Assembly (NCBI GenBank): GCA_947846985.1
Contig: CANTUZ010000011.1
Location: 27,777,089-27,841,088 of the forward strand
DNA: 64,000 nucleotides
Source of the DNA: Fratercula arctica
Taxonomy: Eukaryota > Chordata > Aves > Charadriiformes > Alcidae
Reading direction: 5' to 3'
The notes under the pieces were generated by a model. That model was not told the origin of the DNA. It did not search any database and worked only from the letters and a program-made list of their open reading frames with translations. The position numbers and the translations under genes are program-made. Below, piece by piece: positions 1 to 12,589 of this stretch (the stretch's first letter is position 1; every line of letters begins with the position of its first letter).

Positions 1-1559
1 GGTTGGCACCTCTACCTGTTGGGCTCTGCCCTAGCGCCCTAGACCTGCAGTAGAGACAAGATAGGGATGAGAAGGGGAAGACAGTTGTCTCTTGTTTGCC
101 TTTGATGTTTCCGTGCCCACCTGTATGGTCTTTAGGCACCGTACCCAGTATGGATGCTGGCAGCACCATTGCAGATTGCCTGTTGCAGAGAAGTGCGAGG
201 CGTACGGCAGCCTAACCCTGCCCCGGCGTCTTCTCCCCGAGGCTGTCTGCATTGCCAGTGCTGGAAGTGAGTTACTAATGAACTCAGGTTTCCACTTACT
301 ATCGGTCGTCTTAAATTGTTTATGCACTTCAGAGTCACTGATGTCCCTTCGAAACGTAATGAGGGAGGAGCGAGCCTGGTTTTGTGAGAGACGGAGACGC
401 TGTAGCCTCTGTCAAGAAAACTCATACCCATGGCTGTGCTCTTGGCTCTTCCTCGCCATTAATCTTGATGGAAATGTTACTTCTGACTTTTCCCACTGTT
501 ATAATGTGAACCCTTGTTATCTTTGCAGTATAAAAGCGTACTCAGCGTGAGCTTTTCCTTTAGTCCTGAAGAGAGATGGATGTTGAGATACGTGTGCACC
601 AGACTGTTTGTATTTCTAGCAAATTGGGACCAAAAAAAAAAAAATTGATTACTATTGGTAACTTAATTTTCTGCAAACTAAAGAGCCCCAAAGAGAAACC
701 CACTTCTAAAGCTCTTTTTTTGCTTCCTTTTTTTTTTCTTTAACAAAGGATACTTTCTAGCTGTATTTCAGTGGTCTAGGGTTTCAGCCACTTTCTTTGA
801 TACCGATTTGTGTGAAAGCAGTTGTGTTAGACAGAAGGAAATGATAAAATCTGCAAATTAAGGCGAAGGATGAGAAGGGCAGTGGGTAGCATGAAATGGA
901 GATGCGTTCGGATCTAACGGCCATTCCTGTGAGCAGATCCCGGTTCCTCTGCTCGTTACGGGCCAGGTCGGTGGTGTTTGGCAAGTTGAATGGATTGGGG
1001 TGGGTGGCTGATAAAAACGAAGGCAAAGATTTTAGGGACAAGCAGAATTTGGTGACTACAGTAGTGCAAGTTTATTTTTAGAACTCGATCGCATCTGAGT
1101 CGCTAGCATTAGAAAAACTTCTTAGCTCACGTTATACTGCGAATTTCTTTATTTTTAAAGTGGAAATTTTGCAAGCTGACGTTTTGCAGCATGCGTAGTA
1201 CGATTTGGCTGACAGCATTGTCTGGCAAAAGAAATAACCAAATTATTATTCAGTCATGGGTTTTTAACAGCCGCAAAGCAAGTGGATGTTAACTAAATGA
1301 TGCAATTTATTCCCTTCCTGCTTATTGCCAGCTTGCCTATTACAGAGAGACTGCCAGCTTTAAATAAGTGGTACCCAGATGGTAGTCGCATGACGCCCAC
1401 TTGGTTACAGAGCCTAAGCAGGGAATAACTCGGCAGCCACTACAAGCTGTGGGTCAATTGAGGGGGAATGCCTGTTGCTTCACAGTTTTGCATATGTAAA
1501 TCTGTTAATGTTATGTCAGTATTGTGCGGTCTAAACACAAGCATTGCCTTTCTCTGGGG
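1..1559. other. Non-coding stretch upstream of the CpG island
   Basis: No gene recognised. A 152-codon frame at 92-550 (plus) overlaps 98- and 99-codon frames on the minus strand, and none resembles a known domain. An A13 run lies at 632-644 and a T10 run at 728-737. At 529-536 a TATAAAAG box directly follows an acceptor-like ttatctttgcag; it could be either signal or neither, because no initiator or paired donor is evident. The first 350 bases contain scattered CpGs but less densely than the island at 1.6 kb. Confidence 0.6.
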
Positions 1560-1960
1560 CCCAGATGAACTTGGATCGCCGCCCAGTTAATGAGGAGCCG
1601 AGTGCGGAGCGGCAGTCGGAGGCTGCCGCCGCTGTTCCCTTCCTCGGCGTGAACTCCCCGCATCCCGGATGCTCTCCTCCGGCAGCGCGGTGAGGCCGGC
1701 CGGAGCAGTGGGGCAAACACCCTCCCCCCCCTCCTCTATTTTTAGCCCCAGTACGGAAGAGGGTTGGCTTGGCCCTGGCTGACGTTTTTCTTTCTGTCTG
1801 CCACACTTCTGCGCTCGCCTTCATCAGCTGCAGATGTGGTGCGCAGCCGCCGCCGAGAAGTCATGAACTGTGTCGTCTGCGCCCTTTAACAGCCAACATC
1901 TGCTGCGGCCGCCTGATGGAAGCGGCATGGAAACAATTTTGGGGAGAGCGCTGAAGTTTG
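1560..1960. promoter_or_regulatory. CpG island, candidate promoter or alternative first exon
   Basis: By eye there are about 33 CpG dinucleotides in 400 bases at roughly 58% G+C, which is close to the number expected by chance. CpG is strongly depleted in the flanking sequence, so this is a genuine island. It includes a NotI-type GCGGCCGC near 1905 and adjacent E-boxes CAGCTG and CAGATG near 1830. Islands of this kind usually mark unmethylated promoters of housekeeping or developmental genes. An ATG at 1565 opens a 42-codon frame that reaches a donor-like GCG|GTGAGG at 1689/1690. I do not recognise the peptide. Direction of transcription cannot be set from sequence alone, and it could be an orphan island or enhancer. 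Confidence 0.65.
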
Positions 1961-3559
1961 GCCCTACAGACGATTACTTTATATTAATTGCATCGAGATA
2001 GTTACCGTACGAGTTGAGTTTGAAGCCGATCACCACCCCCCCCTTTTTTTTATTATTGTTTTAAAAGCAGTAGTTAAAATTGTTTGACATGGGAATGCTT
2101 TTTATTGTTGATCATTTCTGGTTCTGAAAAGTTTATTACAATGGGTGAAAACAACAACCAAAAAATACCCCATAAAAAGCTGGGGCTGTAATATGCTTAA
2201 AGGCTAAAAAAGTACCAATAGTGTTGATTTAACCAAAGAAAATGTTCCTGGAGGTATTGTAAATTTTATGTGCCAGATGAAAAGCATTAAGTGTGCTATT
2301 TTTCATGAAGGAAAAACATTCTGATTTTTAACCATTTTGTAAATTATATTAATGCCGTAATACGGCTTAAAAAGTCTTGGGCCTGTTCCAGGAGCGCTCG
2401 CCCCGTGAGCAGGTCCCGGGGGGGTGCGGGTCAGGGGCCCTGCCTGGAGCAGGGTTGGGTGCAGGGACTCGGTGGGCAGAGATCTGGCTTTTTGGGCAAA
2501 GCATTCCATCGTTGCTCCCCCTCCCCCCCCGCCCCTTGCTTCTTTTTTTTGGAAGTTGCAAGTGAGCATTTAAAATGTATCAGGAATAAAACCGAAGGAG
2601 AAAATAAGCCGCTTTGGAATGCAGCGGAAAGCTGAGATGCTTCAGTATTTTATCTTTATTTTGCTAATTATTTGTCATGGAGATCTGAGTTGATTCCCTG
2701 AGATTTCTTATAAGCCTCTTAAGAGTAATTTTTTTGGCTAATGGTAATTTTCCTCCTCTTGATGTTCCCCAGCTAGAGCGTTGCAGTGCTGCTCACCGGC
2801 ACGGCTGGGGAAATAAGCTCAAGGTTCAGAATACGTACTGGGAAGGGGAAAAAGTGATGAGGAAAACCAAAGGGCCAGTAAGTGCCGTAGGGATTGTGTG
2901 GAAGGTTTATAACTTAGAGGCTGGGCTGGGATGGAAATTTGTCCAGCAATTGTCCTTTTTGATGGAAAATTAGTTAGCAGTTGTTGAAGAGCCTGTAGCA
3001 AATTCTTATACAATAAAGGTAAATCAAGCTAAGCATTGGTTTATATGTGATTTTTTTTTTCCCTGTTCCCTATATTAGCATAAGAACTATAGCTTACCCT
3101 ACTGAAAACTTAATTAGGCAAACAGAATGCTATGTTAGCAGACACTTACAAACCCGGTGTGCTCAGGACTAGATTCAAATAAGTTAATAAGAGTTATATT
3201 AGGTGTTTCTAATGGTACTTTCCATTTTTTTTAAAATAAATGCTGTCTTTGGTAATAACCAACCCACACCTTTTTGGGTAATAGTTTAATTGAAAGGCTT
3301 GATTGTGTCCATTTAGTCACAGAGGATCCCTTCTGCTGTGCGGTAGGTTAATGCGAGTCTCTTCATACCCCTTACATTTGGATGCCTGATGTAAAGCCCC
3401 GACAGGAGAAAACTGGGGTGAGAGGAGGAAACTGTGTTGTGGGGTACGCTCAGAAGAGCCGGCAGACACGAGCAGAACAAATCTTCAGAGCTAGTGTGGG
3501 TGGAGGGGTGCGTGCATGTTTGTATGTAATGCATTTAAAATGCCAATAGCTTATGCCTT
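1961..3559. other. Non-coding stretch with a C/T tract and a G-rich patch
   Basis: No gene recognised. A C run followed by a T run lies at about 2034-2053. At 2395-2540 there is a short G+C-rich patch with several CpGs. Its G runs near 2415-2460 (seven, three, four, then three and three) could form a G-quadruplex on the plus strand. The remainder is AT-rich unique sequence with a T10 run at 3051-3060. Short frames in the G+C-rich patch occur on both strands and are typical of stop-poor composition. Confidence 0.6.
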
Positions 3560-4258
3560 TTGAAGGCTCCAAATCATAGCTGTCATATTAGCTATACCAT
3601 TTCCAAAAATAATGCCAGGAACAGACTGATACTGATTGTTCTAGAAAGCATCATTATTCTGCGATACTTTTTTGGGCTTCTAACATCCCCACTTAAAACA
3701 GGTGTTTCCATGCAGTATTTCTCAGAAAATTGTTTGCTGAAAGGATTTTGTTTCCAAATTAAAGGTATTTTCTTAGGTTTTTTCCTTCTAGAAGACAGAA
3801 TGACAAGGGGAGAGGGGAGGAACCTTCTTATTTCTTTTCTTACTCGTTTCAGCAAATATAATTTTTGGACAAAGGACATTAATGCGAAGTCTGCAAACTT
3901 AAGCTGGTGGTCAGAAGTTTGGGACTTGGTTTTTCCATACCTGATGTTACACCATTTCCTCCATATCTGTGTGCTTCTGTCTACAAAGTGGGATTGGGAA
4001 AAAAGTTGCTGTGTTAAAAGGCTGCTGGAGGGTTTAAATAGTGCTTGTGAAGTGCTGAGTTCATCTAATATAGGGCATTTTGATAATAGAAAGAATCAAT
4101 GTCTTCAGCCAGTCTCAGCCTCAGTGAGGGCTCTGCTGGTGCGATGCAGGGGGTCTGTGGTGTTTCTTAACAGCGATTTTGTACCGTTCTGGCTGAATAC
4201 GCCTGGTTTTGTGCCACCAAACACAATTGTCAGTGGTTGCAAACTTGACATTTCTTGA
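3560..4258 (+). other. Unusually long open frame, unrecognised
   Basis: This frame is open for 232 codons, but the first codon is TTG; the first ATG is at 3710, giving 182 codons. No domain is recognised. A hydrophobic stretch around codons 23-40 (rich in L, I, V and F) and scattered basic residues are visible, but the composition looks like translated AT-rich DNA. Acceptor-like pyrimidine-AG sequence occurs inside the frame near 3852. In a window of this size a stop-free run this long is somewhat unexpected by chance (a rough estimate is well under one). The minus strand also holds a 95-codon frame here. I judge it probably non-coding. Confidence 0.12.
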
Positions 4259-5867
4259 ACAACAGTAAAGCAGCATTTATTTGTTACAGTGTTGATACAG
4301 ATCATGGCATGTGTGCCTTCTTAAAACTTAGCTTAGTTTAGTGTTTGTGTGTGGCAGGCCAGTGAAAGTCTGTGTCTGTGTTGGGTATGGCGACCTTTAT
4401 TTGGCAAAGAGAGCAGAGCCTGGTTACCTGATAAGAATAGTCTTGCCAGAAAATAAGTGGTACAGCAGTGTGCAAAAACACCTACACAAAACAGAGGAGA
4501 ATGCATAAAAACACTGTTAGTTTGCGTCATTTTACGCTCATCCCTAGACAACGGAAACCTTCAGCGCTAAGAAGTGCTCAGAGTAGAGCTTGAGAGGTCC
4601 CTTCGAAGCAGAGACTTTCGGGGGATTCCCTGAGAGAAGATCAGATAAGATAGTAAGTGGAGGATTCAGGCGGAAAAGTGGTTTGGAATTGCAAATCAGT
4701 GGTTTGCCCATAAGTGCTTTGGGTTGGCTGTGGTGTCTTCTGATCGTATATATATAGATTTTTTTTTTTCTTCCCCCAAAGATCTCAAGTAATTTTTCAC
4801 CCCTGTCTTTAAGCTCTCTCAAAAGGGTCCTGATTTTCAAAGGCTGAGGATGGTTGTTCACTCCAGAGCTCTGCAGGCTGATGTGAAATCACTGCTTGCT
4901 CTCTCCAAGCTCCTGATCTCTGTCTCTGATAGAGCTCCTCACTTTCAAATGCTTTAGCATAACTCGTTACTTTCTTGAACATTGTAGGAGGTTGAATAAA
5001 TATGATTTCTGCAATATGTATGTATACATAGATATTATGTATATATATAAAGCAAAAAAACTTGGACATGCTGGGTGTTAAGCAGCTCGCCAAAAGCAAC
5101 AGGAGGAACCAATGTCAGAACAGGACTTAAATTTATCTGTTGCTCACTGCTGATCCCACAGCTGGCAGGATCCAGCTGAGCAAACTGTGATGTGGTGACT
5201 GTTCTGTCTCTTCTCACACATTGTACTTATATATTGTAAAATATATATTAAAATATTTAGGGAGTTGGACATATTTCATGTAATGGCTAGAGGCTGGTAG
5301 CATTTAGTGCGTCAGTCAGATCAAGCCCTCTAGACCTAGATCTTTCCTGAAGTGAAATGTAAAGTCTTCATCTAGGGAAAATAATAAGATTTTCTAAGTT
5401 TAATAAATCTACCAACACCTGGCTGCAAGAGAGATAAGTGGGTTTTGGGGGGTTTTGTTGTTCTAATCTATTTGTTTAGCTTGGAAGAAGCAGGAGCGAA
5501 GTGTCTGGGTGGCGTGGGGACGTGTCCATCCCCACCACTGATGACATGTGTGACGCTGATCCCAGATCCCAGCTGCCTGGCACCTGCATGGGCTCTGCCG
5601 GGCTGGCTGCCTTGGGGGAGACGCAGCAGGTCACCACAGCAAAGGTGGTTGAAGCTGCATAAAATGCCCTGTTGATGCTTAGGTCTATGGGAACCTCATC
5701 TGATTCTTCTGGTGTGTTGTCATCTTCATCTTCATCTCTACGGGCCAGTGTTGTGGCCCGTAGTCTGGTCCTCTGTGTCCTTGCACCTTCACTGCTCTAC
5801 TTTCACAGACGAAATCGTTTGGGCTATGCTTTCTGCCTCCGGTAGAAATAGAGTGGTTTTACAGATA

Positions 5868-5893
5868 GCACCAGTATCCAGCACCAGTATCCA
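5868..5893. repeat. 13-bp perfect tandem duplication
   Basis: The unit GCACCAGTATCCA occurs twice head to tail, at 5868-5880 and 5881-5893. Being perfect, it is probably recent and may be polymorphic in length. No function is suggested. Confidence 0.9.
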
Positions 5894-6102
5894 GCTGGTG
5901 TGCTTATCCTGCATCCCCAAACCACCTGCAACGCCTACTGTCCTCTTTCTGGTGGCCTAAAACCTGCAGCTTCATTTCATCCATGAGGCAGTCAAGCTAT
6001 CTCAAAGCACTGGCACTCTCAAGACTGAAGATACTGTTGGCATAACACAAGTATAATTACTGTCAGTATAATCAACAAGGATTACTGGATTGCTTTCTCT
6101 TC

Positions 6103-6135
6103 TTTTTTTTTTTTGGTTTTTTTTTTTTTTTTTTT
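6103..6135. repeat. Interrupted poly(T) tract
   Basis: T12, GG, then T19. It sits in a pyrimidine-rich stretch and has no adjoining retroelement body, so it is a simple repeat, not the tail of an insertion. Confidence 0.9.
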
Positions 6136-9100
6136 CCTCTTCAGATGTTTAAGAAACCCCAAACTTGCATAAGAGTACATAACTTGGTAGAGTTCCCCGT
6201 TGCTGGAGGCATCCTTCTGAGCTGGAGCTCGGCTTCCCCTGGAAGACGCAGGATCTTGCATGCTGTCAGTCTAGATTATGGATACGGTGTTGCGAAACCA
6301 TAGGTATAATTTCAAGGGAAAGATGGCATTGATCATGCCGTCTTGTCCACCAGGATGCTTCCACAGTTGTGTGTGGTGTGGGGGCTGGGGAGGAGGTGGA
6401 GAGCTGCCGGCAGAGTGCATGGGAGCAGGGAAAGGGAGCATCAGCAGTAAAGAGGATGCTATGAAACGGTGATAGTGATCTGGAGCTTGGGAGATGGTTC
6501 TCTTGAATCCTCCCTCGATGCTAACTTCACCACGGTTAAAAGCTGAAGAAGGTTTGGTCTCCTTGGTGATTTGGGTGAGGGTGAAAATGGCTTTAATCTT
6601 TTTGGCTAGAGTCTTAAAATAAAGGTATAACCTTCTTAATGCATCTGGCAAAGAATGATGTTTCTTACAGGTGTAGCTTTGTTTTTTGTCCTGTGTTCTC
6701 TTGCAAATGAGCATCCCTTTCTTTTTTCCTTTTTTCTTTTTCTTTTTTTTTTAAACATACGTATGCCTCCTTTTGGAAATTCTCGTTTCCACCCAGGCAC
6801 CCGCATTTCAAGTCTCTATCATGCAGATTCATTTTTCTCTTTAGACATGTGCCATGCTGACAGGCCTAAGGCTAGAACACGCTTTTTATCTGTGAAGGCT
6901 TTTTCTTGCACTTTCACTTGGAGCAGGTGATATTCTGAGGCGAAGGTGAGGGGCTGTGCCATGCTGTGGAGAGCCAAGATCTGGGCTGCTGCTCCGTGTT
7001 GAAAGTCTGACCTGGACTTGCGACTTGGATTCAGGAGTACTAAAAGGTTTGCACGTCTGAATGAAAGGAAGCGAGGTGTGGATTTAGAACAGGCCTGCTT
7101 GAAAAGTGACTTTTGAGCTTAATTTCTGCATTTACTTCCATTTATCCAAAAGGACAAGATCTCAAGAGAAAGGTTGAATTTTGGGGGTTGTGTCCTCATA
7201 GTCTGTGTTCTGGCTGTTTTTTTTTATGCTGAACTAATACACAAACAGTGTCCCTGAACATCACAGGAATCCAGATGAGAAGAAGAGCCTAAAAATCACT
7301 GGTTATGCATGCACTGAAGTTGCATCAAAAGTTCTTTTTGAGAAATTCAGCCTTTTATTGAATCCTTATGGCCCAGGCACTATGCCTTGCCATCTTCTGG
7401 ACTGCCCCAGGAGCATGTTCATTAACTCCCACTGTCTTCTGCATTAGCATTGGCTTCTGCGCTCCATTTAGGTTTTCTTTAAAGCATTACATAAACAACT
7501 ATCGTGTGAATACAGGCATTTGTAATGGTGCTTTTAAATTAAAAAGACTCTTGGATTCATGCAAGTAGACACATGCTTGCACAAAATAACTTTTGGCTTC
7601 CCCCTAACACTTTTCAGAATAATTTAAAGGAAGAAAAGATTTGCAAACAGTTGTAAAAGAGCCATAAAAAACTGTCAAATACCAGACCTTCAGCTAATTG
7701 TAAACTGTTTTGCTCTTGGAAGTCATACAACATTGATCTCATAGCTGCTTCATTAAGAAGGTGCTTCTCTGTAGCGCAGGAGCTGCCTGCTCAGGTAGCC
7801 ATGAGCAAAAATAGCGAGAGATGTTGGGCTTCTGCTATGAATGCCCAGTATGAACTAGAATAGCTCCAGGCAACTGAAGTATTCTGTACCAAAAAGGAAG
7901 GCAAGCATTGCAGGGAGCTGAACAGGAAGAAGCTGCAGAGCTGAAAACTTCTTTTTCTCTCCTCCTAAGTGCTTCACCTTAGAAAAGGCACAACATCTCC
8001 CACCCTTTGCAGCAGAGTCTCAGGCACGGAACGTGTTTTGGGAGGACCCACTGGCACAAGGGGATGCAGGAATGGGTGGTGAGTGCCTTAGCACCTGTAG
8101 GCTTGCTCTCTGACTGCCTGTGCTTATGGAATATGTTCTCATCTTCAATTTTCAAAGGGACACATGTGAAAATAATCCTTCCTGGACAAAGAATTGGCTG
8201 ACATCCCTGACCAGCTGGTTAGTTGCATCTTTTTTGTTTTCAGTGTACCCAGGACTACAAACACTCATGGATCGGCTTTTTCTGGTTGGTCAAAAAAAAG
8301 TCAATAGTCCGTTAGACTAGATTGGAGGGGAAACTTTTCTCTGTGCTCAGCTCTAATTCTGCACTTGGGTGATGCTTTGCTTGAAGAACATGCCTAGCTC
8401 TTTGAATTTTGTCCTTCCAGTGCTGCAAATTGGATTGTCTGCTTCAGGGAAATATTAGTATCAACTTACTGGGTCTCATCTCTTGTGTGTTCACTCTCAG
8501 TCTCTCTCCTTTAAGCAGTTTCTAAAGCTCTATCATTAAATCTCTTTAAAAAGGGAAATTCTTGCCTTTGTGTATCGGTGGAGGGGATGAATGGTCGCCT
8601 GTTATCTGCTCTGTCCATGACTGAGTCAGGCTGTCAGAGAGACAGAGCTGAAGTCAAAAGGACTTTATTTCAGGCTTCTCTGCCTCCTCTGGGTTAGCCA
8701 TGGAGTGGATTCTCATCCATCTGTTCTTGAACCAGAAACGTCCTGTTTAACAAGAAGGAGACTGGGGATTTTATCTGGCCCAGCCGTTTCCTTCTTGATT
8801 TCCCAGTTTCCTTCCTCTGCAGCAGTCCCGTGCTGATCCCTCACCCCAAGCCATGGCTATGGGACATGGGCCCCCTTGCAATGACTCTTCCAGCCGCTAA
8901 ACAAAGAGAGGGAAAGCAAAGTGTCATTGCTTGCCCCTGGTGAATTTGGACACCACCCATATGTGCCCAGTTGCTGGAATTCCAAGTCTGTACTGGTGGT
9001 TGAACGTCTTGGTTTGCAAGTGTTGATGTGCTAGTTGGGAACTGTGGGCAAGGTTAAAATCCTGTGTGTGCTTCTAAAAAAGTGTCAGCTTTTCCCTGAA

Positions 9101-10100
9101 GAAACTCTCGTGTGTGAGTTGCCTGACAGCAGGTCTCTGTGCTTATAAAGTCTTACTTGAGTGCACTCATTGGCACAAGGTGCATGTACGTGACTGTTTG
9201 GACCAGTTTCAGTAAATGGTATATACTGGGTAATGCAGCTTAAGCATACAGGCTGTGTGGTGTTTTCCCCCACCTTGGCATAACTGCAAGTAGGGAGTGA
9301 GTTGCCAACCTTAATCAGGATTGTTTTGCTGATTATTTAATATCTACTAGGTGCTGAATTCCTGGCTGAGAGACATCACAGGGTGGCAGAGTCTTCCCAA
9401 GAGTGTGTTGCTGTGGCTGGTCAGAACTGGATGTCAGGACAGCTTTCGGGAAAACTGGTTAACCTCAATTTTGTTGCTGAGTAGACATAAGCCAGACTGA
9501 AGGCTTCTGGGTTTTGGAGCATGCTGGCACCCTGGTGGCCTGTTCATTTGGGAAGGATGAGCACTGAGAGCAGGATCCAGGAGAGGATGGGGCAGTCAGG
9601 AGGTAGCCCACAGCACTACACAGCAAATGGTCAGGGATTAGGGCAGCAATTAATTATTTAAGAAGACATTCCTGGACACGCAAATGAGACAATACCAAGT
9701 GAAAAAAAAACCAAAACAAAACACCCCTGAAAATCATCTGTGTGCCCAGATTCATATCACGTACCATCGCCCATGCGATGCTTTGGTGGTCTGATGCACC
9801 GCTGTCCTTGCTGACTTAGGTGTGACTTACTTTTCTGATCTCATTCACGTTCCTCATCAGAAGCATGTCAGAGAGGCATTGACCCATCCAGTAGATTTTG
9901 GCCTGGCTGACTGTAATAACTCTGAACTTTGTGTTTTATGTATAGTATACTTAAATGGTTTTGAAAGCATTAGGAAAGGACGAAGGGAGTGTACGCTGTA
10001 CAGCTTGGTCAAGGAAGCCCTGGTGAGTGATTTCCCCACGACTCTGCAGGTGGTAAGAGCAGTTGCTGGAACCTGCTTGTTGTCTCTCAGTCCTGCCCTT

Positions 10101-10228
10101 CCCTGACTCTACTGGTGTTAAAAGTGAGTGTTCTTGCATCTTTTGTGTGTGTGTGTCCCTGACTCTACTGAGTGTTCGCATGTGTGTGTGTGTGTGTGTA
10201 TTCTTGCATCTTGTGTGTGTGTGTGTGT
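10101..10228. repeat. Compound minisatellite with three (GT)n blocks
   Basis: A unit beginning CCCTGACTCTACTG occurs at 10101 and 10157. A second segment, TTCTTGCATCTT, occurs at 10131 and 10201. Each module ends in a (GT)n run (about 10144-10156, 10181-10199 and 10212-10228). The arrangement implies segmental duplication anchored on the dinucleotide repeats. It explains why a 231-codon frame crosses this locus: GT repeats encode only alternating Val and Cys and contain no stop. Confidence 0.85.
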
Positions 10229-12589
10229 CTTTACTTCCAATGCTTTCCCCATCACGAGGACCATTTGGTGTGCGGCTGCTAAGCACCGCTCTGACTTGGG
10301 ACTGCTTTCACATCCCTTCATGGCTTTGTTCTGCCTTGCAGAGACAAACATAAAGTTTATCCCTACTTTCCCAGCCCTCCCCAGTTTAACCACCTTCCTG
10401 TATCCCGGAATCATCAGTACCTCTTTGATGCATCAGTGCAGCAAAGCTCGAATAGTCCCTGTCTCCCAGCAGCACTTTGCTACTTGTTTCCCAGTTACAG
10501 CCCTCTCGGGTATGAGGAGGATGGTCTCGGTGAGAGAGTACAGCTTATTTTTGGACTCCCATCTACAATGTGCTTTTATTGCACCCAGCAGCACTGTCTG
10601 CCGTTGTAACGGGCCACTGGGGTCTGTAGCGCATTGTCCCCCACAGGGTCATAGGAGAATACAAGATCCTTGTCCCAGACCTGGGCAGGCAGAGGTACAG
10701 GGAGATGTGCAACTTGGCAGAAAGCCCACGGAAGAGAGGAAAACCAAGCGTGGACCTCTGGATGAAATCTCCAGCTGGTGGCTGAACTCCAGGACTGTTT
10801 TTTCCCCACAGTGGCAGCCTTAGTTAGTTGGTCTCCAGATGCTGCCACAATATGAATATTCAGTGCCAATAAAATATGCACAATACCGTAAGCCTTGCCA
10901 GGGTGAGGATCTCGAGGGCTCGATGAACTTTGTAACAGCATTACTCAGTTGTAGGGGCACGACTGATGCAGCAATTGATTTCTCGGTTCAGGCTTCACCT
11001 TCTTTTGAGCAGAGTTCATCCCTGTTTGCTTTTCATAATAGCGTTATTACACCTTGCTGGCAGCAGGACAAGGGAGAAGTGACCGTGCAGCTTTTCATTC
11101 CTGGTGTATTCCTGTGCAATAATCAACGGTGGCGAACGCCAGTCCATCAGGCTTGAATTTTGCATATCTGATATGTTATCAGCTGGCTATCGTGGTATTA
11201 ACACTAATGTAAAAGACTCCTGTTTTAACTCAGAATTTTCCAACAGCTGCAGAGCAAAGGCTACAAGAGTTTCAATATTAAAGAAAAAAGCGAAGGGGGG
11301 AAAAAAGTGCAAAGCTATGCTGCAGTAGCAAGAATACAAAAAAATACATCTTTAAACTTTTTTTTTCTCCTGATCTACTTTCTGTATGACTCACGAGCCA
11401 AGCTCTAAAATGGCCTCCGAACATGCATGCATAATTTTGCACATCCAAGTGTCTGCATATGCAGTGCTCTTAAATATCGCTGAGGCATTGGCTTTGCCGC
11501 TGGGACGGAGTGGGGAAGGGGCGAAGGAGTTGATCCCCAGCAGGGACCTAACTTGTGTTGGCATCCCTTCCCTGATGGCCTTAGCCCAGCCCTCGGTGTG
11601 CACTGCTCAACCACTAGCATCCCTGCAACCTGCTCTTCTCCACGGGTTTATGCTGGGCTAGTTAGCTTGGAGAACATCTGTCTTTTTGGGGAGTCTTTGG
11701 GTTTTTTTTTTTTTTTTTTGTTTCTCTTTTGTGAAACAAGACATGGACTTTCTGAGTACCAGCTATTTTCCAGGAACTAACTGGGCAAGGGAGGGTGAGG
11801 GAGAGCCAGACTTTGGAAAAAGTTACACGTGAAGCTATAGCAATGAGGCTATATAATATAATGAGGCTCCATTTGGGCCGATGGTGTTGCTCTTTAGTCA
11901 CAGGGCAGTGGGACCTGCCGCCCCTGCTCACGGAATCAACAAATAAATATGCTAAGAATTAAATCTGCTTACCTGTTTCGTTTTTTCTTTCAGTGATTCC
12001 TGACAGGACCCCCTTTTAAAGCAGGCATCTTGTCTGTGCTTCTAGTAGCTTTGGTAAAATAATTAAGAGCTCTTAAATGAAAAGCCAGCACATAGACGTG
12101 CTGGCAGGTGCCGGAGCTGGGTTTTCACCCCTCAGGAGGGGATGTACAAACTCTTTGCAGTTGAAGCAATGGAGGCCAGAGTCACATGTGCCTTTTTTAA
12201 TGGCTTATGATAATAAACCCCAGTTTTAGGGGTTTGATGTGCAGATGACGTCCTCTCTTCTGAAAGTGGCCTGTGTGCGCAGTGATACCTGTCACGTGTT
12301 TTGGGTGCTTACTGTCGGTCAGGGTGGGGTGAGCGTACCTGACATAGCAGAAAGGTGTTGATTTGATTAAAATCTGGCTCTATTGTCTGGTAGAAGCCCT
12401 GAATCCCCTTTTACCCTTTCTGCAAGCAGAAAGAAGTGCACTTTTCATTCAGCATAGATGTTTCCCTTTCATCCCTGAAGCTAATTTTTTTTTTCCTGCA
12501 GCAGTTTTGGTGAAATTATGTATCGCTTGTGATAATTCATTTTAAAAATTCCTGAGCTGTGTGGCGTACTTTCATGAAAATTCATTTAG
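10229..12589. other. Gene-free stretch
   Basis: No gene recognised. A T18 run is at 11702-11719 and a T10 run at 12485-12494. The frames at 10128-10823 and 10839-11156 (plus) have no recognisable domain, and the first owes part of its length to the GT repeats. Moderately AT-rich unique sequence. Confidence 0.6.

Larger units (their letters stand above)
4259..10100. other. Long gene-free stretch with homopolymers
   Basis: No gene is recognised in about 5.8 kb. Visible structure is limited to a T11 tract at 4759-4769, a 13-bp perfect tandem duplication at 5868-5893, the double T tract at 6103-6135, and T-rich sequence near 6720-6755. Open frames reach at most 147 codons (6271-6714, minus) and carry no recognisable motif. 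No CR1 fragment is seen here. The sequence looks like ordinary unique avian intronic or intergenic DNA. Confidence 0.6.

Noticed and set aside
529..536. TATAAAAG as a core promoter
   Set aside because: It immediately follows an acceptor-like sequence and has no visible initiator, CpG enrichment or downstream gene.
92..550. 152-codon plus-strand frame at the window start
   Set aside because: Overlapped by two minus-strand frames, no recognisable domain, low-complexity of no kind; its length is within what chance gives in this moderately G+C-rich stretch.
10128..10823. 231-codon frame as a gene
   Set aside because: Its first part is translated GT microsatellite (alternating Val-Cys); the rest has no domain and overlaps minus-strand frames.
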